Positions 1-5,768 of a DNA stretch of 6,310 nucleotides are shown in pieces. Both the position numbers and the translations under genes were made by a program. The stretch's first letter is position 1, and every line of letters begins with the position of its first letter. Under the pieces are notes generated by a model. The model was not told the DNA's origin. It saw only the letters and a program-made list of their open reading frames with translations, and did no database searches. Origin of the DNA: an uncultured Bacteroidales bacterium (GTDB lineage Bacteria > Bacteroidota > Bacteroidia > Bacteroidales > UBA932); the NCBI GenBank assembly GCA_946406095.1, contig CAMJJO010000099.1:1-6310 (forward strand). The letters are read 5' to 3'.

Positions 1-215
1 TCGATCTGCTCCTTGTTCTCGAAAACCTCTTCCTTGGTGGCATCGCGCTCGCCGCGGAAATCTTCGAGCTTGCGGTTCAGTTCCTTCTTCTCCGCCAGCG
101 CTATCTGGTTCGCCCTCTTCGAGAGGATAACTACAGTCTCGTAAATGTTGCCCGTAGGTTCGGCCAGGTTCTTGATATCCCTGGTGATTGTGTTGACAGG
201 TATTTTCTTTTCCAT
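1..215 (-). CDS. rpoZ: RNA polymerase omega-family subunit (RpoZ-like), C-terminus cut by window edge
   Basis: The first 71 codons and two further bases are present; the 3' end lies beyond the left edge. The protein begins MEKKIPVNTITRD and continues with NIYETVVILSKRANQIA (residues 23-39) and EEVFENKEQI at the cut. This is the pattern of the short (about 105-115 residue) omega/Rpb6-type subunit of Bacteroidota, in which the NIYE...I.KRANQI stretch is the conserved omega signature. Omega binds the beta' subunit and helps assemble or stabilise RNA polymerase. The ATG at 215-213 is the natural start. It follows the bamD stop by 33 bases with no promoter-like box in the gap, so the gene is probably transcribed from the trxB-bamD operon. 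A bamD-omega gene order is familiar in Bacteroidales. The identification rests on recognising the motif, not on an alignment. Confidence 0.88.
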   Translation of the reverse strand, partial: MEKKIPVNTITRDIKNLAEPTGNIYETVVILSKRANQIALAEKKELNRKLEDFRGERDATKEEVFENKEQI

Positions 216-248
216 ACTTCTTATACCATCCGCCCTGCGCGGAAAGTT

Positions 249-1040
249 TCAAATTTTTTCTTTCGCTCTTTTGTAGAGATGTTCCAACTCCTTGCAACGG
301 GGAGACTCCGGATATTCGCCGACATAATTGAGATAGTCGTCCACGAATATCATGTAACGCTCCTTTTGCTTCTGGGGCACGCTCAGCTGCGCATATTTAT
401 AGGAGGACATTGCCGTGTAGAAGAGTATATCCTCGCGGTAGACATTGTCGGCATCGTCCTTAAGCACATTGCGGAAGGCCACGCGGGCGGCCTTGTACTG
501 CTCCATCTTATAATAAAGATAGGCATTCTCGTAGGCCTTGCGGTCCAGTCGCTCGTTGAGGTCTTCCAGCATACGCTTGCATACCGCGGTATGCAGGGAC
601 GCCGGGTGGTTCATCTGATATTCGTTGATGGCCACTATAGCGTTGTAGGTGGGAGACTGGTCCAGTTCCCAGCGAAGGGTGCTCTTGTAAAGGCAGTCCA
701 GACGGAGGAATTCGGCATCGTCCGAAAAAGGACTGCGGGGGAACTTGTCCAGGAAGGACTTGAAGTTTGCTTCGGCGGTGTAGTAGTCTTTATCCCGGTA
801 GTTGCTCAGTGCCCAGTAGAACTGCACGGTATCGTCCTGCGGAGTGCCGCTTGTAAGCACCGACATACTCTCGAAAAGCTGGCCGGCCTTACGGTATTTA
901 CCATTGTTGAAAAACTCGAAAGCAGCCTTATACTTCGCCTCTACATCGTTTCCGGTGAGGAGCGTTTCATAAGCACTTTTGCAGGCAGGCAGCAAGAAAA
1001 GCACCACTGCCCCGGCAAGAAAGATTCTCGATAACTTCAT
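249..1040 (-). CDS. bamD: BamD, outer membrane protein assembly lipoprotein (YfiO family)
   Basis: This 263-residue lipoprotein is predicted to act on the periplasmic face of the outer membrane, where BamD works with BamA to insert beta-barrel proteins. The N-terminus has a type II signal peptide: MKLSR, a hydrophobic stretch (residues 6-17), then lipobox LPAC with the acylated Cys at 20. The mature part is helical and made of TPR-like pairs, for example residues 34-60 (YKAAFEFFNNGKYRKAGQLF), 72-100 (ALSNYRDKDYYTAEANFKSF) and 170-191 (YLYYKMEQYKAARVAFRNVL), as in the BamD/YfiO family. Length is close to the family norm. The reading frame is open upstream to an ATG at 1079, but that start would lie inside trxB and bury the signal peptide, so ATG 1040-1038 was chosen. 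That ATG overlaps the trxB stop as ATGA, implying translational coupling. The omega gene follows after 33 bases. Confidence 0.9.
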   Translation of the reverse strand: MKLSRIFLAGAVVLFLLPACKSAYETLLTGNDVEAKYKAAFEFFNNGKYRKAGQLFESMSVLTSGTPQDDTVQFYWALSNYRDKDYYTAEANFKSFLDKFPRSPFSDDAEFLRLDCLYKSTLRWELDQSPTYNAIVAINEYQMNHPASLHTAVCKRMLEDLNERLDRKAYENAYLYYKMEQYKAARVAFRNVLKDDADNVYREDILFYTAMSSYKYAQLSVPQKQKERYMIFVDDYLNYVGEYPESPRCKELEHLYKRAKEKI

Positions 1041-1957
1041 TTCTTCAAATATTTTTCTGCATCCAATGCCGCACGGCAACCGGATGCCGCAGCGTTGATG
1101 GCCTGGCGATAGTGAGGATCCTGCACATCTCCCGCGGCGAAAACGCCTTCCACATTAGTGTGGGAGCTGCAGCCGTCCGTCACTATATAGCCGTTCCCGT
1201 CAATCTCCACCCACTCCTTGAAAAGGTCGGAATTGGGATGGTGGCCGATTGCAAGGAAAAAGCCGTCAACTGCTATATCAAAAACCTCGCCATCTTTGCG
1301 CTCGATGCGCACACCGGTCACTCCGGCATCGTCCCCGAGCACCTCGCGGGTGTTACAATTCCACAGAATCTCGATGTTGGAAGTATTCTTGACGCGGTTC
1401 TGCATTGCCTCGGAAGCGCGGAACACGTCCCTGCGCACTATCATATAAACCTTGCGGCAGAGCCCTGCCAGATAGGTGGCCTCCTCGCAGGCAGTATCTC
1501 CCCCGCCCACCACGGCAACGTCCTTCTTGCGGTAGAAGAAGCCGTCGCAGGTCGCGCAGGCAGAGACTCCCATTCCGCGGTATTTGCGCTCTGATGGCAG
1601 CCCCAGATATTTGGCCGTTGCGCCGGTGGCGATGATGACTGCATCCGCCTCGATGGCAGGCGCGCCGTCGATCTCGAAAGCGAAGGGGCGCTTGCTCAAA
1701 TCCGCCTTTGTGATGACTCCGCGGCGGATGTCGGTGCCGACATTTTTCGCCTGATCCCGCATCGCGCTGGTAAGGCTCAGGGAATCGATGCCATTGGCAA
1801 AGCCGGGATAGTTCTCCACAAGAGTGGTGGTGGTGAGCTGCCCGCCGGGCTCCGGGCCCTCGTAAAGCACCGGGCTCAAGCCCGCTCTGGATGCATATAT
1901 GCCCGCTGTATAACCGGCCGGGCCGCCGCCAATTATGAGAAGTCTTGCTTTTTCCAT
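1037..1957 (-). CDS. trxB: thioredoxin-disulfide reductase (TrxB)
   Basis: This 306-residue cytoplasmic flavoenzyme transfers electrons from NADPH through FAD and a redox disulfide to thioredoxin. Visible motifs in order: FAD-binding GGGPAG (residues 10-15) in a Rossmann start; PGGQL...ENYPGF (37-53); ATG (110-112); the redox-active pair CATC (Cys134 and Cys137) followed by DGFF; the NADPH-binding GGGDTA (151-156) with downstream VRRDVFRAS; and the C-terminal FAD motif GVFAAGDV (271-278) followed by RQAINAAASG. Order and length match low-molecular-weight bacterial TrxB. The frame is open to a TTG at 1981, but that codon lies inside the -7 promoter box at 1979-1986, so ATG 1957-1955 was chosen; it gives the expected MEKARLLIIGGG start. 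The gene is divergent from upp and heads an operon with bamD, whose ATG overlaps its stop by 4 nt. Confidence 0.96.
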   Translation of the reverse strand: MEKARLLIIGGGPAGYTAGIYASRAGLSPVLYEGPEPGGQLTTTTLVENYPGFANGIDSLSLTSAMRDQAKNVGTDIRRGVITKADLSKRPFAFEIDGAPAIEADAVIIATGATAKYLGLPSERKYRGMGVSACATCDGFFYRKKDVAVVGGGDTACEEATYLAGLCRKVYMIVRRDVFRASEAMQNRVKNTSNIEILWNCNTREVLGDDAGVTGVRIERKDGEVFDIAVDGFFLAIGHHPNSDLFKEWVEIDGNGYIVTDGCSSHTNVEGVFAAGDVQDPHYRQAINAAASGCRAALDAEKYLKK

Positions 1958-1978
1958 CGGAGTGTCTTTAATAGCGCA

Positions 1979-1986
1979 CAAAGTTA
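1979..1986 (-). promoter_or_regulatory. Bacteroidota-type -7 box for trxB operon
   Basis: Read on the minus strand these bases are TAACTTTG, a full match to the Bacteroidota primary-sigma -7 consensus TAnnTTTG. The box ends 21 bases before the trxB ATG at 1957, giving a short leader of about 15 bases. I found no convincing TTTG -33 element at the usual spacing. The position also argues against a TTG start at 1981 for trxB. Confidence 0.65.
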
Positions 1987-2000
1987 AACATTATTTTTAT

Positions 2001-2008
2001 TATCTTTG
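2001..2008 (+). promoter_or_regulatory. Bacteroidota-type -7 box for upp
   Basis: The plus strand reads TATCTTTG, matching TAnnTTTG at every fixed position. It ends 24 bases before the upp ATG at 2033, so the leader would be about 18-20 bases. The preceding 20 bases are very AT-rich, but no clear TTTG -33 element is present. It stands back to back with the trxB box, 14 bases away. Confidence 0.65.
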
Positions 2009-2032
2009 CCCAGTTGATAACTCTAGCCTATT

Positions 2033-2686
2033 ATGAAAATCGTCAATCTTGGAGAAAAGAACACCCTGCTCAACTCGTTCATCGCCCAAATGCGGGACAA
2101 AGTAGTTCAGAAAGACCGTCTGCGCTTCCGCACCAACCTCAAGAGGCTTGGGCAGATCTTCGCCTACGAAATCAGCAAAACCCTGCAGTACAGCTGCAAA
2201 GAGGTGTCCACTCCCCTGGGCACTGCCGAGGTGAACACTTTCGACACCAAGATCGTGCTCTCCACCATCCTGCGCGCAGGCCTGCCCCTCCACGATGGCA
2301 TGCTTTCGTATTTCGACAATGCCGAAAGCGCCTTCCTGGCCGCCTACCGCAAGTATGACGCAGCCGACAAGTTCCATATCAACACTGAATACTGCACCAC
2401 TCCCGACCTGGAGGGGAAAACCCTTATCATAGCGGATGCGATGCTCGCCACCGGCTCTTCCATCATCCTGGTCTACGACCGCCTCATCAGCGACGGCGGG
2501 CAGCCGGACCACACCCACATAGTCTGCCCCATCGTGAGCGCGGTTGCGGTGGATACCCTCAAGAAGGCCCTCCCCGCCAACACCACCCTCTGGACAGGCG
2601 CCGTCGACGAGGAGCTCACCAGCCACTCGTTCGTAGTGCCCGGCCTCGGCGACGCCGGCGACCTTGCCTACGGGGAAAAGATTTAA
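2033..2686 (+). CDS. upp: uracil phosphoribosyltransferase
   Basis: This 217-residue cytoplasmic salvage enzyme makes UMP and pyrophosphate from uracil and PRPP. Signatures seen: DRLRFRTNLKRLGQIFAYEISK (residues 28-49) near the N-terminus; STILRAGLPLHDG (77-89), the PPi-binding loop region; the PRPP-binding loop LIIADAMLATGSS (131-143); and the uracil-binding C-terminus VPGLGDAGDLAYG (202-214). Length and motif order fit the family. The loop has Ala136 where many homologues have Pro (DPMLATG). The ATG at 2033 gives the MKIVNLGE start seen in Bacteroidales relatives. There is no obvious Shine-Dalgarno sequence, as is usual in this phylum. It is the only plus-strand gene in the window, driven by its own -7 box and convergent with rpoN, whose stop is 6 bases beyond the upp stop. 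Confidence 0.95.
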   Translation: MKIVNLGEKNTLLNSFIAQMRDKVVQKDRLRFRTNLKRLGQIFAYEISKTLQYSCKEVSTPLGTAEVNTFDTKIVLSTILRAGLPLHDGMLSYFDNAESAFLAAYRKYDAADKFHINTEYCTTPDLEGKTLIIADAMLATGSSIILVYDRLISDGGQPDHTHIVCPIVSAVAVDTLKKALPANTTLWTGAVDEELTSHSFVVPGLGDAGDLAYGEKI

Positions 2687-2692
2687 AAGGGA

Positions 2693-4105
2693 TTAAAGTT
2701 CCTTGCGCCAGCGGGCAAGGGGAATTCCCAGCTGACCGCGATATTTGGCGATGGTGCGGCGCGCAACCTTATAGCCGCGCTTTTCCATTTCAGAGACAAG
2801 CTGCTCATCCGTGAGCGGCTTTTTCTTGTTTTCGGCATCCACGCAGTCCTTCAGGGCCTTCTTAAGTTCACGCGTGGAAACCTCATCCCCCTCGCTGTTC
2901 TCCATGCCCTCGGAGAAGAAGTATTTGAGCGGGAAGATGCCGAAGTGGGTCTCGATGTACTTGCTGTTCACCACGCGGGAGATGGTGGAGATGTCAAAGC
3001 CCGTCTTCTCGGCTATGTCCTTGAGAACCATAGGCTTGAGCTTGGCGTCATCGCCGTCCAGGAAGTAGTCGTGCTGGAAGTCGAGTATGGCCTGCATTGT
3101 GCGCTGGAGGGTGTTCTGCCTCTGCTTCAGAGCCTCTATGAACCATTTGGCCGAGTCTATCTTCTGGCGGATGAAAGTGGCCGCTTCCTTCTGGGCACGG
3201 TCTCCGGAGCCCTTGGCTTCGGTCACCATGTCGGCATATTTGCGATTCACGCGGAGCTCCGGGATATTGAAGCGCGGCATAGTGAAGGAAAGGTTGCCAT
3301 CCTGATCCTCCAGAACGAAGTCCGGCACAATCTGCTGGGCCTGGTCGGCATAGCTGTCGTCCAGTTGCCCGCCGGGGGCGGGATTGAGGCGCGTGATGCA
3401 GGAAATGGCGGCCTTCAGCCTGGCTTCATCCAGGCCAAGACGGCTCATCACCTTATTGAAATGGCGGTTGGTAAACTCCTGGAACTGCTCGTTCAGAATG
3501 CGGTAGGCATCTTTCACATCCTCCGTCTGCGTGCGGGCTTTCAGTTGTATCAGCAGGCATTCGCGAAGGTCCCTGGCGCCGACTCCGGCAGGGTCGAACT
3601 CCTGCACCACCTTCAGCATCGCCTCCACCTCCTGCTCGGAAACTTCCATCCCTGCACGGAAGGCGAGATCGTCCACAAGGGATTCGATGTCGCGGCGCAG
3701 ATACCCGTCCGAATCCAGGCTGCCGATGATGAAGGCCCCTATCTGGTAGTCCCGTTCGCTGAGGTTGCGATAACCGAGCTGGTCCATCAGACTCTCGGTA
3801 AAACTCTCGCGCACGGAGAAGGTGTTATACTCGGGGCGGGGATCCTTTCCCCAGTTGTTGATGCGGGTCTTGTAGGCAGGAATCTCGCCGTCGTCCTTTA
3901 TCTCGTCGATGGAGATGTCTTTGGGCTGATCGTCATCCTGCTGCTTTTCGGGATCGGGGCCGTCGTCCAGCACAGGATTCTCCTCGAGCTCGGAACGTAT
4001 CTTCTGCTCCAACTCCTGCACCGGCAGCTCTATGAGCTTTATGGTCTGGATCTGGAGAGGAGAAAGACGCTGTGTCTGTTTAAGTTCGAGGCCCTGTTTC
4101 TGCAT
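2693..4105 (-). CDS. rpoN: RNA polymerase sigma-54 factor (RpoN)
   Basis: This 470-residue alternative sigma factor directs RNA polymerase to -24/-12 promoters and needs an AAA+ enhancer-binding activator to open them. Region I is the Gln/Leu-rich N-terminus (residues 3-47, with KQTQRLSPLQIQTIKLIELP and SELEENPVLD). An acidic linker, region II, follows (about 48-75, rich in Asp, Glu and Gln). The core-binding part contains GSLDSDGYL (128-136) and EFDPAGVGARDLRECLL (169-185). The DNA-binding part has FDISTISRVVNSKY (370-383) leading into GIFPLKYFF, and the RpoN box ARRTIAKYR (448-456), followed by QLGIP. All regions are present, so the protein should be functional. The ATG at 4105-4103 is 3 bases after the stop of the SPOR gene, so rpoN is the third gene of a tight operon. 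No enhancer-binding protein gene lies in this window. Confidence 0.97.
   Translation of the reverse strand: MQKQGLELKQTQRLSPLQIQTIKLIELPVQELEQKIRSELEENPVLDDGPDPEKQQDDDQPKDISIDEIKDDGEIPAYKTRINNWGKDPRPEYNTFSVRESFTESLMDQLGYRNLSERDYQIGAFIIGSLDSDGYLRRDIESLVDDLAFRAGMEVSEQEVEAMLKVVQEFDPAGVGARDLRECLLIQLKARTQTEDVKDAYRILNEQFQEFTNRHFNKVMSRLGLDEARLKAAISCITRLNPAPGGQLDDSYADQAQQIVPDFVLEDQDGNLSFTMPRFNIPELRVNRKYADMVTEAKGSGDRAQKEAATFIRQKIDSAKWFIEALKQRQNTLQRTMQAILDFQHDYFLDGDDAKLKPMVLKDIAEKTGFDISTISRVVNSKYIETHFGIFPLKYFFSEGMENSEGDEVSTRELKKALKDCVDAENKKKPLTDEQLVSEMEKRGYKVARRTIAKYRGQLGIPLARWRKEL
2701..2720. terminator. stem-loop at the upp/rpoN convergence, possible shared terminator
   Basis: CCTTGC (2701-2706) pairs with GCAAGG (2715-2720). 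Skipping G2707, C2708-C2709 also pair with G2713-G2714 around a 3-base AGC loop, giving 8 base pairs with one bulge. It starts 14 bases after the upp stop and lies inside the last codons of rpoN. On the plus strand no U-run follows. On the minus strand the downstream bases are moderately T-rich (CTTTAATCCCTTTT). The sequence encodes a conserved part of RpoN, so coincidence is possible. Confidence 0.35.
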
Positions 4106-4108
4106 ACC

Positions 4109-4660
4109 CTACTCTGCTACTTTCTTCAGCACTTTGAGTGTGTCCACACGGTATGCGCTGCGGTTTTCCACCGCCGGATACTTGAAGCGCTCCTGCACTA
4201 TGAAGGCCGAAGGGAACTGCGCCTTGATGGGCCCCAGGGCCGCCAGAGCCTCGGATTTATTGCGGAAGTCCCCCACCGTCACGCGGAAATAGGGGCTGCT
4301 GAAACTCCTGTATGCCGACATCCCGGGATTCAGTACCTTGAAGCGGTAGAGAGCCGCCTCGCTGGCAGTGCGCGCGGTCTGGGAATTGTCGAAGAAGATG
4401 CGGATGCGATAGCCGCTCACCATCTTGCCGCGGTTGGCCCGGATGCGGGTTTCCACGGCGTTGCGTATCATTCCGGACTGGCGCACATTCACGCCCTCTG
4501 GAAGCACGTTGAAGATGGTGCTTCCTTCAAGGGTGGAATCCACCGCCGCCAGCGGGGTGAAGATGAGCGAATCCACCAGCACATAGCCTGGAGGCACCAC
4601 CTGCTGGGCGCGAGCGGTCATCGACAAGAGAACCAGTATCGCTATTATGAGTCTTTTCAT
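4109..4660 (-). CDS. exported SPOR-domain protein
   Basis: This 183-residue protein has a cleavable signal peptide: MKR, a hydrophobic core (residues 4-13), and likely cleavage after ARA at about residue 18. A linker of about 60 residues follows. The C-terminal half (about 82-160) looks like a SPOR fold: GYRIRIFF, DNSQTARTASEA and then SPYFRVTVGDFRNKSEALAALGPIKAQFPSAFIV. The F/YRV.VG.F..KSEA pattern is the family hallmark. SPOR domains bind denuded glycan strands of peptidoglycan, often at division sites, so a periplasmic cell-wall role is likely; the specific role is unknown. ATG 4660-4658 overlaps the stop of the upstream lipoprotein gene as ATGA, and the TAG stop is 3 bases before rpoN, so all three genes are probably co-transcribed. 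Confidence 0.8.
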   Translation of the reverse strand: MKRLIIAILVLLSMTARAQQVVPPGYVLVDSLIFTPLAAVDSTLEGSTIFNVLPEGVNVRQSGMIRNAVETRIRANRGKMVSGYRIRIFFDNSQTARTASEAALYRFKVLNPGMSAYRSFSSPYFRVTVGDFRNKSEALAALGPIKAQFPSAFIVQERFKYPAVENRSAYRVDTLKVLKKVAE

Positions 4661-5124
4661 TTCTTCATAAACTTTGTGAGTGGCACATCCTTATAATCAA
4701 TATCCTTGCCAATCTTTCCTGCCACATTCGCACGGGCGTGGAGGTCGATTGTAAACTCCTCGGGATTGAAGGCTTTATAAGTGGCAAGCAACTGCATAAG
4801 ACCCACACCCTCAGCAAGTTGCGCCTGCATAGGGATCCGGTAGACGCGGTTGCACTTGCCATCCACGTTCACAGGTTCGCAGGTCACCAACCCCATCACG
4901 TTGCCGTTCTGCTTCACCGTGGCCTCAATGTCCCGCACCTCGAAAGACGGCGCAGGATTGTCGATGCCCACGGCCACCACCACGTTGGCGCTCCGCAGGC
5001 TGCTCGGCACCACGCTTTCCAGTTCGAACGAAGACACCTTTATCTTCTTGTACTTGCTCACGCACCCCGTCAGCATAAATGCCGCCAGAAGCAGAAGCAG
5101 GGATATTTTGATTACCTTTTTCAT
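4657..5124 (-). CDS. LEA/WHy-like lipoprotein
   Basis: This 155-residue lipoprotein has a type II signal peptide: MKKVIK, a hydrophobic run (residues 7-17) and lipobox LTGC with Cys21. The mature part resembles the LEA type 2 / WHy beta-sandwich: KIKVSSFELESV (27-38), VVVAVGIDNPAPSFEVRDIEATV (48-70, with the typical hydrophobic-x-NP motif), VYRIPMQAQLAEG (94-106) and FTIDLHARANVAG (124-136). Length fits a single domain of about 125 residues. In bacteria these are periplasmic or membrane-anchored proteins of poorly defined, sometimes stress-related, function. The assignment rests on motif pattern and is less certain than the lipoprotein call. It is the first gene of the operon with the SPOR gene and rpoN, overlapping the SPOR ATG by 4 nt. 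Its ATG is only 8 bases after a perfect -7 box. Confidence 0.75.
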   Translation of the reverse strand: MKKVIKISLLLLLAAFMLTGCVSKYKKIKVSSFELESVVPSSLRSANVVVAVGIDNPAPSFEVRDIEATVKQNGNVMGLVTCEPVNVDGKCNRVYRIPMQAQLAEGVGLMQLLATYKAFNPEEFTIDLHARANVAGKIGKDIDYKDVPLTKFMKK

Positions 5125-5132
5125 CTATCTCA

Positions 5133-5140
5133 CAAATATA
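5133..5140 (-). promoter_or_regulatory. Bacteroidota-type -7 box for the lipoprotein-SPOR-rpoN operon
   Basis: On the minus strand these bases read TATATTTG, a full match to TAnnTTTG. Only 8 bases lie between the box and the ATG at 5124, so transcription would start within a few bases of the start codon and the mRNA would be leaderless or nearly so. No good TTTG -33 element is visible. This is the only -7 consensus match I found in the 93-base gap 5125-5217. Confidence 0.6.
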
Positions 5141-5158
5141 ATGTTTTTTTGAAAATGT

Positions 5159-5183
5159 TCTCCCGAGCGGTTTGCTCAAGAGA
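5159..5183 (-). terminator. minus-strand hairpin, probable terminator of the 5218-6269 gene pair
   Basis: As minus-strand RNA the arms 5183-5174 and 5168-5159 pair over 10 consecutive positions (8 Watson-Crick pairs and two U-G pairs) around a 5-base loop. In plus-strand RNA the same two positions become C-A mismatches, so the hairpin is strand-specific. It lies 34 bases past the stop at 5218 and is followed by ACATTTTC, a short T-run. It suits a weak intrinsic terminator for the upstream pair, and it also overlaps the -33 region of the next promoter. Confidence 0.5.
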
Positions 5184-5217
5184 CTTGTTTACACTATTTG
5201 TGACTGATATGGCAAAA

Positions 5218-5703
5218 CTAAAAAGATAAACAAAGACCCAGACCATTCTCTGAAGGTTGTATTATGGCTTTTTGATTGAATAATTCAACCTGCTTATTCA
5301 TTTTTCGCCACCACACTATCCCTAGGATCGCAGATGCTGCTGCAACCACCATACTTGTTGTTTCTATGCTATCTGCCACCTTGTTTTGCCAAACACCTCT
5401 TTCGTCTTCCTGATGACCCCCAAAAATCCGATAGCAACCAGCATATAGAAGAGCCACATCGGAAACAGCCATGATGACTTCACAAGTAATAAATCTTCGC
5501 CGTAGCTTGTTAAAGTAATCCATATCAAAACCGCTATCCGACAATGCATCAAGTTCAGCCAGAGTAAGGCGTTCCCCATTCTCGTTACACAATCCAATGG
5601 AAAAAAACCATTCTCCATCCACTTGTATAACCTGTGAATTCTGTGAGTATGCAGTAAGGATACTACAAAACAATGCCAAAATTGTTATTATGTGTCTTTT
5701 CAT
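5218..5703 (-). CDS. exported protein of unknown function with two hydrophobic segments
   Basis: I do not recognise this 161-residue protein. It starts MKRH with a hydrophobic signal peptide (residues 4-17) and likely cleavage near AYS-Q (20/21). A polar region follows (21-69, including VDGEWFFSIGLCNENGERLTLAEL). Two hydrophobic stretches at about 71-93 and 117-132 (SMVVAAASAILGIVWW) flank a charged loop. The tail ends NGLGLCLSF, an aromatic-terminated alternating pattern. Inner-membrane anchoring through the two segments is the simplest reading. The frame is open back to an ATG at 5772 that overlaps the upstream stop as ATGA; ATG 5703-5701 was chosen because it places the signal peptide at the N-terminus. 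The DNA is AT-richer than the block to its left. It probably forms a unit with the upstream lipoprotein gene, either in one operon or from its own weak promoter near 5753. Confidence 0.7.
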   Translation of the reverse strand: MKRHIITILALFCSILTAYSQNSQVIQVDGEWFFSIGLCNENGERLTLAELDALSDSGFDMDYFNKLRRRFITCEVIMAVSDVALLYAGCYRIFGGHQEDERGVWQNKVADSIETTSMVVAAASAILGIVWWRKMNKQVELFNQKAIIQPSENGLGLCLSF

Positions 5704-5752
5704 AGCCAACACTATTATTTTTTCTTTTGTATAGGTACTGTAAAAAATCATA

Positions 5753-5760
5753 CAAATCTT
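5753..5760 (-). promoter_or_regulatory. weak -7-like box before the 161-residue exported protein gene
   Basis: The minus strand reads AAGATTTG, one mismatch from TAnnTTTG, ending 49 bases before the ATG at 5703. The following 5' region is very A/T-rich. The match is weak, and one-mismatch hits are expected by chance in such DNA. If real, it gives the second gene of the pair its own promoter and supports the 5703 start. Confidence 0.22.
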
Positions 5761-5768
5761 CCGTATGC

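Noticed and set aside
230..242. A small CCGC/GCGG hairpin between bamD and the omega gene.
   Set aside because: Only 4 pairs and no T-run on the minus strand; too weak to call a terminator or processing site.
279..1034. A 251-codon open frame on the plus strand, antisense to bamD.
   Set aside because: It mirrors bamD, has no recognisable domain or promoter, and a lipoprotein with TPR-like repeats on the other strand explains the region.
1040..1079. An upstream ATG start for bamD at 1079.
   Set aside because: It would put 13 residues before the lipoprotein signal peptide and extend the overlap with trxB to 43 bases.
1955..1981. An upstream TTG start for trxB at 1981.
   Set aside because: The TTG falls inside the -7 box TAACTTTG, and it would add eight residues before the normal MEKARLLIIGGG start.
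2000..2626. A 208-codon open frame on the minus strand, opposite upp.
   Set aside because: The plus frame carries every Upp signature. The minus frame ends inside the trxB/upp promoter region and shows no family pattern.
4681..4695. TGGCAC at 4681, the first half of a sigma-54 promoter motif.
   Set aside because: The second half (TTGC at the right spacing) is missing; TATAA follows instead, and the site lies within a coding sequence.
2945..4696. A 583-codon open frame on the plus strand, antisense to rpoN and the SPOR gene.
   Set aside because: It lies opposite two strongly recognisable coding frames. Its translation is rich in His, Leu, Val and Gly with no motif, as expected for the complement of GC-biased codons.
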